Of a stretch of DNA of 64,000 bases, positions 10,877 to 21,130 are shown piece after piece. Source of the stretch: Amblyomma americanum (lineage: Eukaryota > Arthropoda > Arachnida > Ixodida > Ixodidae); contig NC_135497.1 of NCBI RefSeq assembly GCF_052857255.1, forward strand, positions 547,441,531 through 547,505,530. The letters are read 5' to 3'. The first letter of the stretch is position 1; every line of letters starts with the position of its first letter. The notes under the pieces were generated by a model. It worked only from the letters and a program-made list of their open reading frames with translations. It was not told the DNA's origin and searched no databases. Made by a program: the position numbers and the translations under genes.

Positions 10877-11203
10877 CGGCCTGGTCCGCGCCGAGTGAGC
10901 GGTGGCTTGGTACACGTGAGGGTCTGACACGTAGTCAGCCTCCAGAACAGCGAATACAGTATGCAAGTATTCCGCAGGATCCACGCTCTCTACTTCCTCC
11001 GGGCGAGGACCTCCAGTGGAGCTTGAGCCTCTTCGGGTTGAATGCCCGTCGATAACAACCACGGCAGCTTCATTGCGCTCCGGCTGATCGGGTGTGTTAA
11101 GAAATATTGCAGACAAAGTCGAAACCTCTGGTGGCTGCTGGTCATCCTGCAGTGTGTCCTGGACAGATCGTACAGCCTCCTTGGCAGCATTACGTATCGT
11201 CAT
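10877..11203 (-). CDS. SAM-domain protein, upstream exon (copy A)
   Basis: This frame of 109 codons starts at the ATG 11201-11203 and ends exactly at a strong GTAAGT donor after a whole codon. The residues are polar and low-complexity in part (GHSTRRGSSSTGGPRPEE) with no domain I recognise. Joined to the SAM exon it would give about 221 residues. Copy B keeps the frame open a further 27 codons upstream, because copy A lacks one base near 11230, so the true first coding exon may lie further upstream and copy A may be N-terminally damaged. The coding potential and the exon pairing are inference. Confidence 0.4.
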
Positions 11204-11316
11204 ATCGTTACTGGTAAGCGCTCCCCTTGGAAGCGACCTCTTCGATCAATGGTAGGATAAAACGGTGTACTAACGGCTGCCACTCACGATCGACCCTTTA
11301 GTCAGAAGGACTTCAT

Positions 11317-11626
11317 CCATCACCAGCGTACCTGCTTATTGCATGGCACGTGCAATGTGTGCCGGCCTCGTCCTCCTCTTTGAAGTCAGGGCAATATTCG
11401 TAATTACTAACGTTTTTTTCTCTCGTATGTCTGATAAGTACACTCCTATCAATGTTTAAACGTATTTTCCATTCTTCACACCAGAGACATATTTTGAGCA
11501 AGGATTTTTCCAACAATTGATGATCTCGGATTCATACTATTTCTTTATATGCAACGCAGTGATCTGCAAACAATCTTATTGACACAGACGAAGGAATGGT
11601 ATCTATAAATCATTTATAAATATACG
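11317..11626 (-). mobile_element. LINE-Y copy A, RT C-terminal part
   Basis: The minus strand reads FINDLIDTIP, then SIRLFADHCVAYKEI (the FADD box with the second Asp changed to His), then LLEKSLLKICLWCEEW and IRLNID, the standard block after the catalytic box in CR1/Jockey-like RTs. It continues directly the RT fragment at 14932-15560; the Gypsy-2 element sits between codons FLL and FINDL. Confidence 0.72.
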
Positions 11627-11884
11627 CCTTCAGACCGTGTTGCATGGCCTACGGTTGGTTGACTTCTCACTTAAAAGCGAGAAATGCCACTTTCGCTAAA
11701 ACAGCTCAAGTTTCTCGGTCATGTTGTGAGCGCCGACAGCGTACGGCCCGATCACGAGAAAACTGCCACCGTAACCAAATTTCCCCGTCCTACTACAGAG
11801 AAAATGCTCAAGCGCTTCTTGGTTATGTGCGCATACTCCCGCCGCCTTATCGCCGACTTCTCTAAGATCGCTCAACCCCTCACC

Positions 11885-12882
11885 CTTCACTTCCCTTCTT
11901 CACTTCACTTTATTACCTTAAAGGCCCCCGGGATGGGGGGTGTTATATAAGGGGTGGGTAACATGTATAAATCAGATTTACTAAACCAAGAAAACAGTTA
12001 AGGTATATAAATTATTTGCTGCTAAATATAGTCTCTAAACAATTCACAAATGTTGATGGACAGCTGATTACGGCTATGTCGTGTGGAAGGGTGTTCCAGT
12101 CCGCGGCTGAACGTGGAAAGAATGACGATGCAAATGTATTAGTGCGCGAACGAGGCCGGGCAACGTGAAGGGGATGACCAATGCGGGGGAAAATGCGTGC
12201 CGGCGGAGTGATCTAGGTCGGATGACGAAGTGAGCTGTAATAAAATTTATGAAACAAGCACATACTAGTGACACGACGTCTGCAATCTAGAGATGTTAGG
12301 CCTTCCTCTGATTTTAATGATGTACTATCATTATATGAATAGCACAATTATTTGAATCTTGTGGCTCTACTTTGTACTCAATCTAGAGAATTCTTTAGAT
12401 TATTTTGGTTAGGGCTCCAAATAGCATAGGTGTATTTTTATTTAGAACGGACAAGTGATTTCTAGGCAAGTAATTTTACGTTTTGTGGCGCATGGTGTAT
12501 ATGTCATTTTAAGGATGTGAGGCTTCTGCTAACGGATGATTTGACTTTTTTCACATGCGCGTTTCAGGTTAGATCATTGGACAATGTTACGCCGAGGTAT
12601 TTATAAGTCTGAGTTAATCCTACCATGACGTACGAGATTCTATACGACAAGAGGACACGATTACGTTTCCGGTTAAATGACATGAGTTTACATTTTTGGG
12701 GGTTTAGTTCCATGAGCCATTGGTTGCACCACTGCTGTATGCTGATTGTCATTCAGGAGGGCGAAGTGACCAGAGGCGTTATTGATTGTCCGATAGATGA
12801 CACGGTCATCGGCAAAAGTACGGACTTTACTAGAGACATGCGTAGGTAGGTCAATAATGTGTATTTAATATGTGAATATACA
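11885..12882 (-). mobile_element. LINE-Z copy A, 5'-truncated CR1/Jockey-like LINE
   Basis: The minus strand carries an RT end (FADDRVIYRTINN, then WCNQWLMELNPQKCKLMSF and YKYLGVTLSNDLT in a second frame). A C-terminal stretch reads SFFPRSAADWNTLPHDIA, typical of CR1/Jockey-like C-termini. It ends in a 3' UTR at about 11885-11960. It separates the RT thumb of Gypsy-2 (IAQPLT) from its RNase H (LFVWTAEQQ), which shows a late insertion. Confidence 0.78.
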
Positions 12883-14714
12883 CTGTTCGTCTGGACTGCC
12901 GAGCAACAGGCTGCTTTCAGAGAGCTGCGCCAACGGCTACACACTACCCCTGTGCTGGCTCACTTCGATGAGGAGGCTTCTACCGGGATACACACCGACG
13001 CTAGCAACATCGGGCTTGGTGCCATCCTCGTTGAACATCAAGAAGGCGTGAAATGTGTGATCGCGTATGCGAGTCGCACACTCTCGCGCACCGAAAAAAA
13101 CTACTCCAACTCGGAAAAGGAGTGCCTCGCTGTCGTCGGGGCCACGATGAAATTTTGGCCTTATATCTTTGGTCGTCATTTCAAAGTGGTCACCGACCAC
13201 CATTCCTTGTGCTGGCTTGCCAATCCTTGCCACCCATCACGCTGCCTTGAAAGCTGGGGCCTTCGCCTTCAAGAATTTGATTTCAATTGCCTACAACTCC
13301 GGAAGTATACACGAAGACGCCGACACGCTCTCACGCGCACAAGTCGACCAAGCTGATGACAGCGCAGAGGATGACAATCGTTTCCTAGGTGTGATCAGCA
13401 GTTCGGACTTAGTGGCAAGGCAGCGTGCTAACGCTGACCTGCGGTCTGTCATGGATCACCTGGAGGGCGATGCTTTCAATGTACCTCGAAACTTTTCCCG
13501 CCACCTGTCTTCTTTTTGCATTCGCAATGGCGTACTGTACAAGAAAAGCTCCAGCAAAGGTGACCAGACCTACCTCCTAGTCGTGCCATCAGACCTCCGC
13601 GACGACATGCTTTTGGCGTGCCATGATGAGACCACCTCTGGCCACTTGGGATTTGCACTCACGGTCGTCTGAGTGCGTGAGGTCTATTACTGGCCTCAAC
13701 TTGCGAAGACCATGCGAAGTCAGATGTTGCCTGAGTGCCAGCGTTGTAAGTCACCGCGTCTCAAGCCCGCAGGTTTGCTCCAACCAATAGCGCCACCTCG
13801 AAAACCTTTTCACCAAGTCGGCATTGATCTTCAGGTCCCATTGCTTTTGTTGTCTTCTAGAAATAAGTTGATTACAGTTGCGACTTATTATTTGACGCGC
13901 TAGGCGGTGCCGCGCAGTACATCCTCTGAAATCGCGTGCTTCTTGATACACCCCATTGATTTGCGACCTGGCGCCCCGTCCTCCCTCATCGCCGATACGG
14001 GCACCGCGTTTACAGCGCAGCTCATACATGAGGTGCTACAGCTGAGTGACACGAACCACCCCAGAACTACAAGATACTACGCGCAAACGGGCAAACGGAG
14101 CGCCTCAACAAAAACTTGGCGGACATGTTCGCAATACACGTCGACGTACAGCACAAGACTTGAGACGAGATGCTCTCATATGTGACGCTTCCCTTTAACG
14201 AGGCGATTCAGGAAACGACTAGCTTTACGCCGTTTTGCCTAGTCTACGGGCGTGATGTACAAACGATGCTAATGATATGCCTCTGTGCCCCCCTGACGAC
14301 CAGGCGCTCACGCGAGACGCCGAGGAATTTACCCGGGACGCAGAGGAAGTCCGCCAACTGACCCGCATGCACATCCGCCGGCAGCAGGCAACGGATGCAC
14401 ACGACTACAACCAACGACATCGCCACATCGAGCGCCACCTCGACGATAAACTGTGGGTATGGACCCCGGTAAATCACCCTGGTCTGTCGGAGAAGCTCCT
14501 GATCCGCTACTCTGGACCATACACAGTGCTGCGCCGCATCACGGATGTGACGTATGAAATCCTCCCCGATGGCACTCTGCCGAGTTGGCGCCGTCTTACA
14601 CAGCCTGAGGTCGTGCACGTACTCCGTATGAAGCCGTATTTTACGGAGAAACGGTCGCCTCTTTCGCAATTTAATTTGTTTTATTTTTGCCTGCAGCCGT
14701 TCGGCGCCCCGTGA
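12883..14714 (+). pseudogene. Gypsy-2 RNase H-integrase, copy A, broken
   Basis: RNase H reads HTDASNIGLGAIL, ASRTLSRTEKNYSNSEKE and VTDHHSLCWL (D, E, D all present). A frameshift follows near 13260-13330. The integrase zinc region has ATTSGHLGF... then VYYWPQL and MLPECQRCK. The core begins VGIDLQVP, with SLIADTGTAF where the second Asp lies, and the C-terminal chromatin/LTR-binding part is at 14277-14714. Stops include TGA at 13670-13672 (CGA in copy B) and a TAG in LTR*AVPR shared by both copies. It would have joined element DNA to the chromosome; it is now non-functional. Confidence 0.8.
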
Positions 14715-14800
14715 TCGTTTGTTCGCCTGTTTTCCTTCCTCCAGTTTGCTCCAAGTGTGCCCACGTTTTCGCGTGCTTTTTTAGGGGGGAGGGGGCATAA

Positions 14801-14931
14801 TGCGGCCAGGTGGCCCTGGGCGGGGCCTTGAGGACAACGAAGTGAGACGCGAGTGCTCTTGCAGCTGAAACACTGCTTGACTGCTTGCGGCCTGTGCAAT
14901 GCTTTTTTGGTTCTGCAAACTATTTGTGACA
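14801..14931 (+). repeat. Probable 3' LTR of Gypsy-2 copy A
   Basis: It follows a purine tract (AGGGGGGAGGGGG at 14783-14795) and runs TGCGGCC...TGTGACA, i.e. TG...CA, 131 bp. LINE-Y sequence resumes at 14932. There is no 5' LTR to compare, so this is provisional. Confidence 0.5.
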
Positions 14932-15560
14932 ATAATAAAAACATCAAAGGTCCTAACACACTACACTGAGAAACACTGGAAGTATCAAATAGTGATTCAG
15001 AAAGAGTACCATTCACGTCAACACACTGAGTACTACTGCCTAAATATGCTCTGACCCAATCAATAAGATGAAACAGAAAACCCAGTAACTGCAATTTATA
15101 AAGGAGCTGTGTATGTGGCACCTTATCAAAAGGATTCGAAATACCTAAAAAAAAGAACATCGATCTGTCCCGAGTTATCCAGCAAGAAAATCATCAGTAT
15201 TCATAACTAGTTGAGTGATGGTGGACATGCCCTTCCTAAATCCGCGCTGAAAGTTGACAGATAAATTTCTTCCATTTAAAATCAATTAAAAATTAGGGTA
15301 TCCTCCTCATAGCCTGAGTTACTTTCGGACGTCAAACCCCCTAAACCATAAGCACAGCAGCACTACGAATACCAGGTGAAACCTCACACACGTTACCTGT
15401 TTCGTCTTTCTGTTTTTTGTTGTAAGCCATTATGTTTAAGTATACCGCGTCAGCACCCTAATGATGTAAAACCAACTGGCCGTCATTCGCTCGGGCAAAG
15501 GAAAAATATGATGAAGAGATTTATGACTATCAAAATCTAATAACAGAGAAGCCTTGTTTC
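14932..15560 (-). mobile_element. LINE-Y copy A, RT N-terminal part
   Basis: The minus strand reads FQRGFRKGMSTITQL, then FLGISNPFDKVPHTQLLYKL (motif A region; the first catalytic Asp appears lost), WVRAYLGSSTQC and VLGPLMFLL, the CR1/Jockey-like RT order. The C-terminal continuation is at 11317-11626. The 5' limit near 15560 is approximate. Confidence 0.72.
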
Positions 15561-16880
15561 GCTTCCTGAGGTCTAGGAATAGGCTGCCACCAGCTCACAA
15601 TATTCCTCTAATGTGCGGACCCCTGTAGACCTTGCTAAATCTTTAGCAGATATTCACAGAGGCACGCAACGCCGTTTTACGGCTGTGCTTCATCGCCCAC
15701 AAAGAAGGCTGAATCACTATGATGATTTTCTAAATGTCTCTATTTATGAGCTCTCCGAAGCTATAAATCGTTTACCTTCTCCAGCTCCTGACACTGACCG
15801 TGTCACCTCTGCGGTGATTAAAATAATAATCGACGAATCTCCCACCGATCCATTGGAGCTGGTAAATTACTCTATTAAAACTCCATGAATTTCGAACGTA
15901 TGGCGTATTTCAAAGTTGTCCCGATGCTTAGAAAGCAAAGCGAAGGGTTGGTCTTATATAATATTCGACCAATTTCTTTGACATCGAGTCTGGTGAAACT
16001 GGTTGAACGCGTGCTGTATGGACGAATCATGCCCATCATTACTGAAAAATAGCTGCTACACTGCCGTCAGATTGGTTTTAAGCCTAGGTGCTCCAATTGC
16101 TGCGCGCATACTGACCTCGAAAGCCGTGTCCGACTAGCTCGCCGGCGTCACCAATATGCTGCGCTTTTAACTCTTTGACATCTCGAAAGCTTATGACAGT
16201 GTAGAACACGGGACTCTGATGTACAGGCTACGGACTCTGGGCTTGCAAATTTATTTTGGGTAATGGGTGTCAGCTTTTCTGACTGACTGGGATTTTTATT
16301 GTATTCACCGCGAGGTTTCTCTCTCCTCTACTTTCCAACCTCTCACTCAGTTCTATTCCCACCCCTCCTGACGCGACTACATACGTGCATGCAGACGATA
16401 TATCTTACCTTGAGGCTGCGAGTGATTTACATTCTGTTTACATGTTGTTACTGTCGTATTTAAATACACTTCACCGAAGGTTATCTGAAATCCACTTATG
16501 CCTTAATGTATACAAGTGTGCGTTGTTACTTTGTCAGATTTCTCATCAGGTAAACATTTCACTGGCATATCGTCCTCACGTGATTCCACAGCTAAGTTCT
16601 CTAAAGTTTTTCGGAAGTAACAAATAAAATCTCTCTCTCTCTTGGCGGACACATATAGGTCGGGTTGTTCGAAAGAGGTTCGGGAGGTCGGTCTTCTGCG
16701 TAGGCTCAGTAACCCACGCTGTGGTAAGCGCAGGTACGCTATTCTGATTATGTATATCCTAATGTATCTTAATGAATATCCGGCATATCTTAGAATTTGG
16801 GAGCGTTCTGTTTCCTGGAGCGGCTGCATACAAACGTCGCCCACTTCTGCTCTTAGAGTGTGAAGCAGTGAGCCTGTTTC

Positions 16881-16882
16881 AT

Positions 16883-16923
<41 letters not shown>

Positions 16924-17190
16924 GCCTTACTTCACCCACTGCGTGGCAAAGGCCTCTCTAATGTCTGCAATTAACCCTATCCTTTGCCAGCTGCATCCAT
17001 CCTTTGCTTGCAAACTTCTTAATCTCATCCGCTCACCAAACATTCTGCCGCCCCCTGCTAGGCTTACTTTCTCTTGGAATCCACTTCGTTACCCTTAAGG
17101 ACCAGCGGTTATCTTGCCTTCGCATTACATGCCCTGCCCAAGCCCATTTCTTTCTATTGATTTCGACTAGGATGTCATTTCGACTAGGAC
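16881..17190 (-). mobile_element. 5'-truncated RTE-type LINE 3' end inserted in LINE-I
   Basis: The minus strand encodes EINRKKWAWAGHVMRRQDNR and VTKWIPRESKPSRGR, the C-terminal signature of RTE-like ORFs. The 3' end is a (CAT)n/(ATG)n microsatellite (about 16884-16922), as expected for RTE tails. Flanks GCCTGTTTC (16872-16880) and GCCTCTGTTTC (17191-17201) look like an imperfect target duplication. Confidence 0.75.
16884..16922. repeat. (CAT)n microsatellite, RTE tail
   Basis: About 13 CAT/ATC trinucleotides form the 3' tail of the minus-strand RTE fragment. The poly-His reading on the plus strand is an artefact. Confidence 0.9.
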
Positions 17191-18665
17191 GCCTCTGTTT
17201 CGGTCTCCCTAAATATGTGGCCAACAATGTTTAGTATCTGGAAGCGCTTGTGCCGTCTCTTACTGCAAGGCTTCGCCTGCTGTCGGTACAAACGTTCTTA
17301 AAATTTCGCGATCTCGAGCAGCATGTATCCCAGAACATTTTCCTAGCCCAGCGAGTGGAGTACCTGGGTGTCGGATGGTTTCTGCTTCAAACTATCCAAA
17401 TCTGTTTCGTGTAATCTTTGCCGCGCCCACTAAAAGTGCGAATACCCGAAATTGTTCCGGTGCAGTTCATTCCCTCAGTTGTGACCATCATCGACGATAT
17501 TTATTCAAGTAATTCCAAAATACTGCATTTATCATTGTTAAACAATATGTTGCAAGACTAACGTTGACCTTCTGCTCACATGCTTCAATTGCGACTGATG
17601 CCTCGGTGTGTGAAGAAAAGGCAGGTGTAGGCATTTACTTCAAATCCCTCGACTTGTCTTTTTCTGTCCATCTTCAAGATTTTACACCTATTTACCTGGC
17701 CGAGTTTCTAGCACTAGTACTTGCTCAGCGCAAGGTAACCAACTCTCTATCCGCGGTATTAATAAATACGGACTCATTATCCTTTTGCACTCCCCTGTCT
17801 GCATCTACTGAATAGCAGCCCTTTCGAATACTAAAATTTCTGGTCCCTCGACATGTCAAATCAATTCTATTCTGTGGGCACAGGGGACCCCTATTAAATT
17901 AATCCGCTGATGCTTTAGTGAAGGAAGCCATCGGTGGTCAAATTGTTGACCCCTTCCAACCAGTGCTTTCATTACGGTGGCGCGCTTTCGTACGTACACC
18001 GTAACGAAACAATTTGGTGCATCAGTGCTACTACATTGGACGATTTTCAGCACCTCGTGTTCTCTTCTAGAAGTACAGCCTGGCGAACGCGCAAACTTGA
18101 ATTTACCTCCACGCGTCTACATTGCCAGGTGCCGCCTCTAAATTTTACCTCTACAGTCCTGGTCTTGCAATCTCCCCATTTGCCCGTATCGCGCTGCGCC
18201 AGAAACAAAAGAGCAGTTTCTCCTATATTCTCGTCGCTACTCATCAATCAGGAGGCAACTATAAGAAGTTTCATTACAAAATCTCAGTTTGCCTCCGTCT
18301 TCTGCGGTTATTCTTTCTCTTGGCGCTTCTAATCTTGGCCATACCAATGGGAATGTTTGCTCTGACGTTCCAAATTGCCTTCGAGATACAAGACATCTAA
18401 AATCTAAGCTATCGTAATGATCAAACCATCAAAAGCTTTCGTATTTCGGTAATTACTTTTCGCAACTCCAACTTTTTGTACTCACTCTATTGCCTAAACT
18501 TAAGCTTGTCAGACACCCCTAACCACCTGGAACCACATCTCTAACGGCAACCAATTTGCCCAATTTTTTATTTCATCCCTTGCTTGCTGCATGCTATCTG
18601 GAATGCAAATAGTCACCGCTGGTTATGACCAATCTTCCTTGTGGGTATTTGCCAGTTTGTAAGGA

Positions 18666-20094
18666 AAACAACAAGAGCAACAATGAACCAAAATTCCATC
18701 CCAGCTTCCGACAGGCAGCACCTCCGGCCTGACACGACCAGGGGAAACAGGCAGTCGCATTTTGCTGAACTGTCCTCCATCTTTTACTTTCCGATCCCCT
18801 TTCTTAGAACAGTCCTATTTCCTACTCTCTTCTTTGTTTTCTTTTTTCATGAGCAGCTATGGTTAACCTTGTGGAGTTAACAATGTTTGCATTCCGCCAT
18901 ATTAGTTATAGTTGAGGTATACAGATGACGTGAACAGGAGTTGCCTACAAGTTCCTGTCTTGTCCTCTTGTCGGACGCCACTGTGGGTGCCTGGCACCAC
19001 GGCCGAAAAACACGACTTCCCATTAAACAAATGATCCCTCTCAAAAAGAGGGCAGATTGAGGAAAATGCACAGTTCTTTCAGAAAAAAAGAACATTTTTA
19101 CCGATGTATCATGTGGTACATAGTGAAACAACAGAAAAACCATCACAAATCATTTCACCATTCATGGTCTCAAAACCTCTGGCCGGAGTCTTAAACTTTG
19201 GCTATAAGGTAATAAAATTAGCCAGCGGCGACCCCCTCCTCGAGATCCAAGGTAAAGTACAATACTCCAAACTGCAGACCATAGTGGCCTTCGGAAACAT
19301 AGCCGTTGCCATCAGTGCACACAGATCGTAAAATACCGTGAAACATGCGATATCCAAACATGATTTGCTGACTCGCACAGATATTTACTTGTTTGAGGGC
19401 ATAAAGACCCGAACGGCACTGATGTCGAAGGTATAAATATCGATAAAACTCTAAGAAAACAACAAACCACGAAGTCCTGACTTTTGCCATTAGCCAACTC
19501 GCGGAAACTATGGAAGTAAAATCAGTATCGTCATAATCAGCACTATCACAATCGGCACTCAGGCACGTGATACTACTTTGGCTACAACAGCCAGCTGGCG
19601 TTCTTAAAGCTTTCCTCATTCTCTACACAAGACGAGTTGTGCGACTTCCATTTTCTTGCAGGAATGTTTGCATGGTGTATTTCATTGTCCCACGCTGACA
19701 GCAGCTCTTTATTTGAATGTCCCTAGATGAAACGCCCGAAGCTATCGGCCATTCTGCGTAGCTGGTGCAAGGTGTTTATGCCCAATGATACGCATCCAGC
19801 ACATGTTCAACAAGTCTCCCATGCTTTGACGAAATCCTGGAGTCATTGTTGTGTAAAATAGTTTTACGCTAAGGAAGTCTGTCTCTCTTGTTTAGCTTGT
19901 TTTAGTGCCTTTTTATTTTTCTCTCCATGGGACGTTGCCACAATCTCACCTACGCATGTCCCATCGATGAATCCTGTTTTGACGTGTGTGAGGGCCAATT
20001 GCAAGTTTACAGTTGATTCATGAATGGTTTACGCCTCACAGTGCACCCCTGTTCAGGAAGAACTGCTGTTGGTGGGCAGTTCAAAGTATTCAAT
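18666..20094. other. No recognised element
   Basis: Two minus-strand frames (18877-19146 with a Cys/His cluster at its end, and 19218-19619) are open but match nothing I know. A plus-strand T/C-rich tract lies near 18780-18850. I see no promoter, splice or repeat signature that decides what this is. Confidence 0.3.
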
Positions 20095-20370
20095 AAATAA
20101 AAACAAGTCATCAGCCTGACTATGACCCTCTATGGAACAGGCCTCTCCCATGTCTCTCCAAATAAGCCAGTCGTTTGCCAGCTGCAGTCACCGTATCGCC
20201 GCCGCAAACTTAATCTCTTCGCCCACCTAACTATCTGCCGTCCCCTGCTATGCTTGCCATCTCTTGAAATCCCCTCCATTATCATTAATATCCAGCGGGT
20301 ACACTGCTTTGGCGTTACATGCCCCGCCCAAGCCCACTTATGCCTCTTCATTTCAGCTAGGATGCTTGAT
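20095..20370 (-). mobile_element. Second RTE 3' fragment
   Basis: The minus strand reads KRHKWAWAGHVTPKQCTRW and GISRDGKHSRGRQIVRW, homologous to the fragment at 16881-17190 but diverged. The tail is reduced to TCATCAG. It is 5'-truncated. Confidence 0.7.
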
Positions 20371-21130
20371 ACAGCATATAGAGCGTGCTCCGCAATTAAA
20401 CGCGCGCCATAGAATGCTGCTCAAAGCTAAAGCACTGAATTGTTCGAGCTCAAATTTCGCACGCAAATGCATTTGGTTGACAGAATTGTTTTATAGCACA
20501 TTTATTTGGGGTACTTGCATGCATCTTATTTTTCATTGTCTGCGGCGGCGACGAAACGAAACCGGCCACTTTCTCAGCGTTTGCACTACTGGCGTCTTCA
20601 CTTTTCAGCCGCAGAGATTCGGCACAAGAGGTGGAGGAACGTTTAGCGGAAAGTTTGAAGATGTTGTGCTACAAGAGACGTAAAACTTGGTACAGAACTG
20701 TTCTTCTTGTGATCATTGATAAAGCAGTTGTTGAAAAGTCTTCAAACCTCCCGCAAAAGAGCCCCCTCCTTTGCCTAATCTCACCGGTATACCAACTACA
20801 TGGCGTCACCACTGCAATCGGTGAGAAAGTTGCCTTTTTCGTTTTGTTGTCGCAGCAGACGATGGGAATATCTGACTTTTTCTCACTGATTCAGGCAAGT
20901 GCGACAAAGAAATGTGGTTTAAAACAATTGTGCCACCCAAATGCCAATCAAATCCAGACACCAAAAATTTTAACTATATCTCCAAGACTAATTCAATACG
21001 ATGTCCTTAATCCCTTGGAACTCTCATGGACTGCAGTAAAACTATAACAATATAATAGATATTTTGAGCTTACTTTCTCCAGTCGCCTTATTATTGCAAG
21101 CGACCTACTAGTAACATCTACAAAAAACAT
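20371..21130. other. No recognised element
   Basis: AT-rich sequence with a plus-strand frame at 20631-21047 that I cannot assign. The end may already be a worn endonuclease N-terminus of the LINE that follows. Confidence 0.3.

Larger units (their letters stand above)
11627..14931 (+). mobile_element. Gypsy-2 copy A, Ty3/Gypsy pol and 3' LTR remnant
   Basis: The remnant starts inside the RT thumb (LKFLGHVVSADSVRPD at about 11705) and runs through RNase H, integrase and a probable 3' LTR. The 5' LTR, gag, protease and most of RT are missing. It is split by LINE-Z at about 11885-12882. It lies inside LINE-Y. All insertions are shared with copy B and so predate the duplication. Confidence 0.82.
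318..15944. repeat. Segmental duplication, copy A (about 15.6 kb)
   Basis: Sequence from 318 to about 15944 is repeated at 45151-61814 in the same orientation and order. In one 245-base stretch of the Gypsy RNase H region (about 12960-13205 against 58823-59068) I counted eight mismatches by eye, roughly 3%. The block contains LINE-X, unassigned DNA, the SAM-domain gene, LINE-Y split by Gypsy-2 and LINE-Z, and the start of LINE-I. The left edge matches the 3' end of LINE-X. The right edge is only the point where copy B is cut by an RTE insertion, so the true duplication may be longer. Confidence 0.93.
15570..18665 (+). mobile_element. LINE-I copy 1, degenerate I-like LINE
   Basis: A plus-strand RT fragment starts at about 15613. 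Motif A is LFDISKAYDSVEHGTL at about 16180, and the catalytic box reads VHADDI (Tyr/Phe replaced by His) at about 16386. The segment LLLLECEAVSLF is broken by an RTE fragment and resumes as GLPKYVANNV. RNase H begins at about 17580 (IATDAS, IYLAEFLA, NTDSLS). A FYLYSPGLAISPF segment with the C-terminal region lies near 18150. Many stops and shifts make it non-functional. The first 375 bp are part of the duplicon. The 3' end is set by a TGTGGGTATTTGCC motif shared with the insert at 51742-52812. Confidence 0.72.

Noticed and set aside
16772..17098. Poly-histidine protein on the plus strand
   Set aside because: The His run is the (CAT)n tail of a minus-strand RTE fragment; the rest of the frame is antisense RTE sequence.
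18877..19619. THAP- or transposase-type zinc-binding protein on the minus strand
   Set aside because: A few Cys/His residues are present, but spacing and surrounding motifs fit no family I can name, and the two frames do not join.
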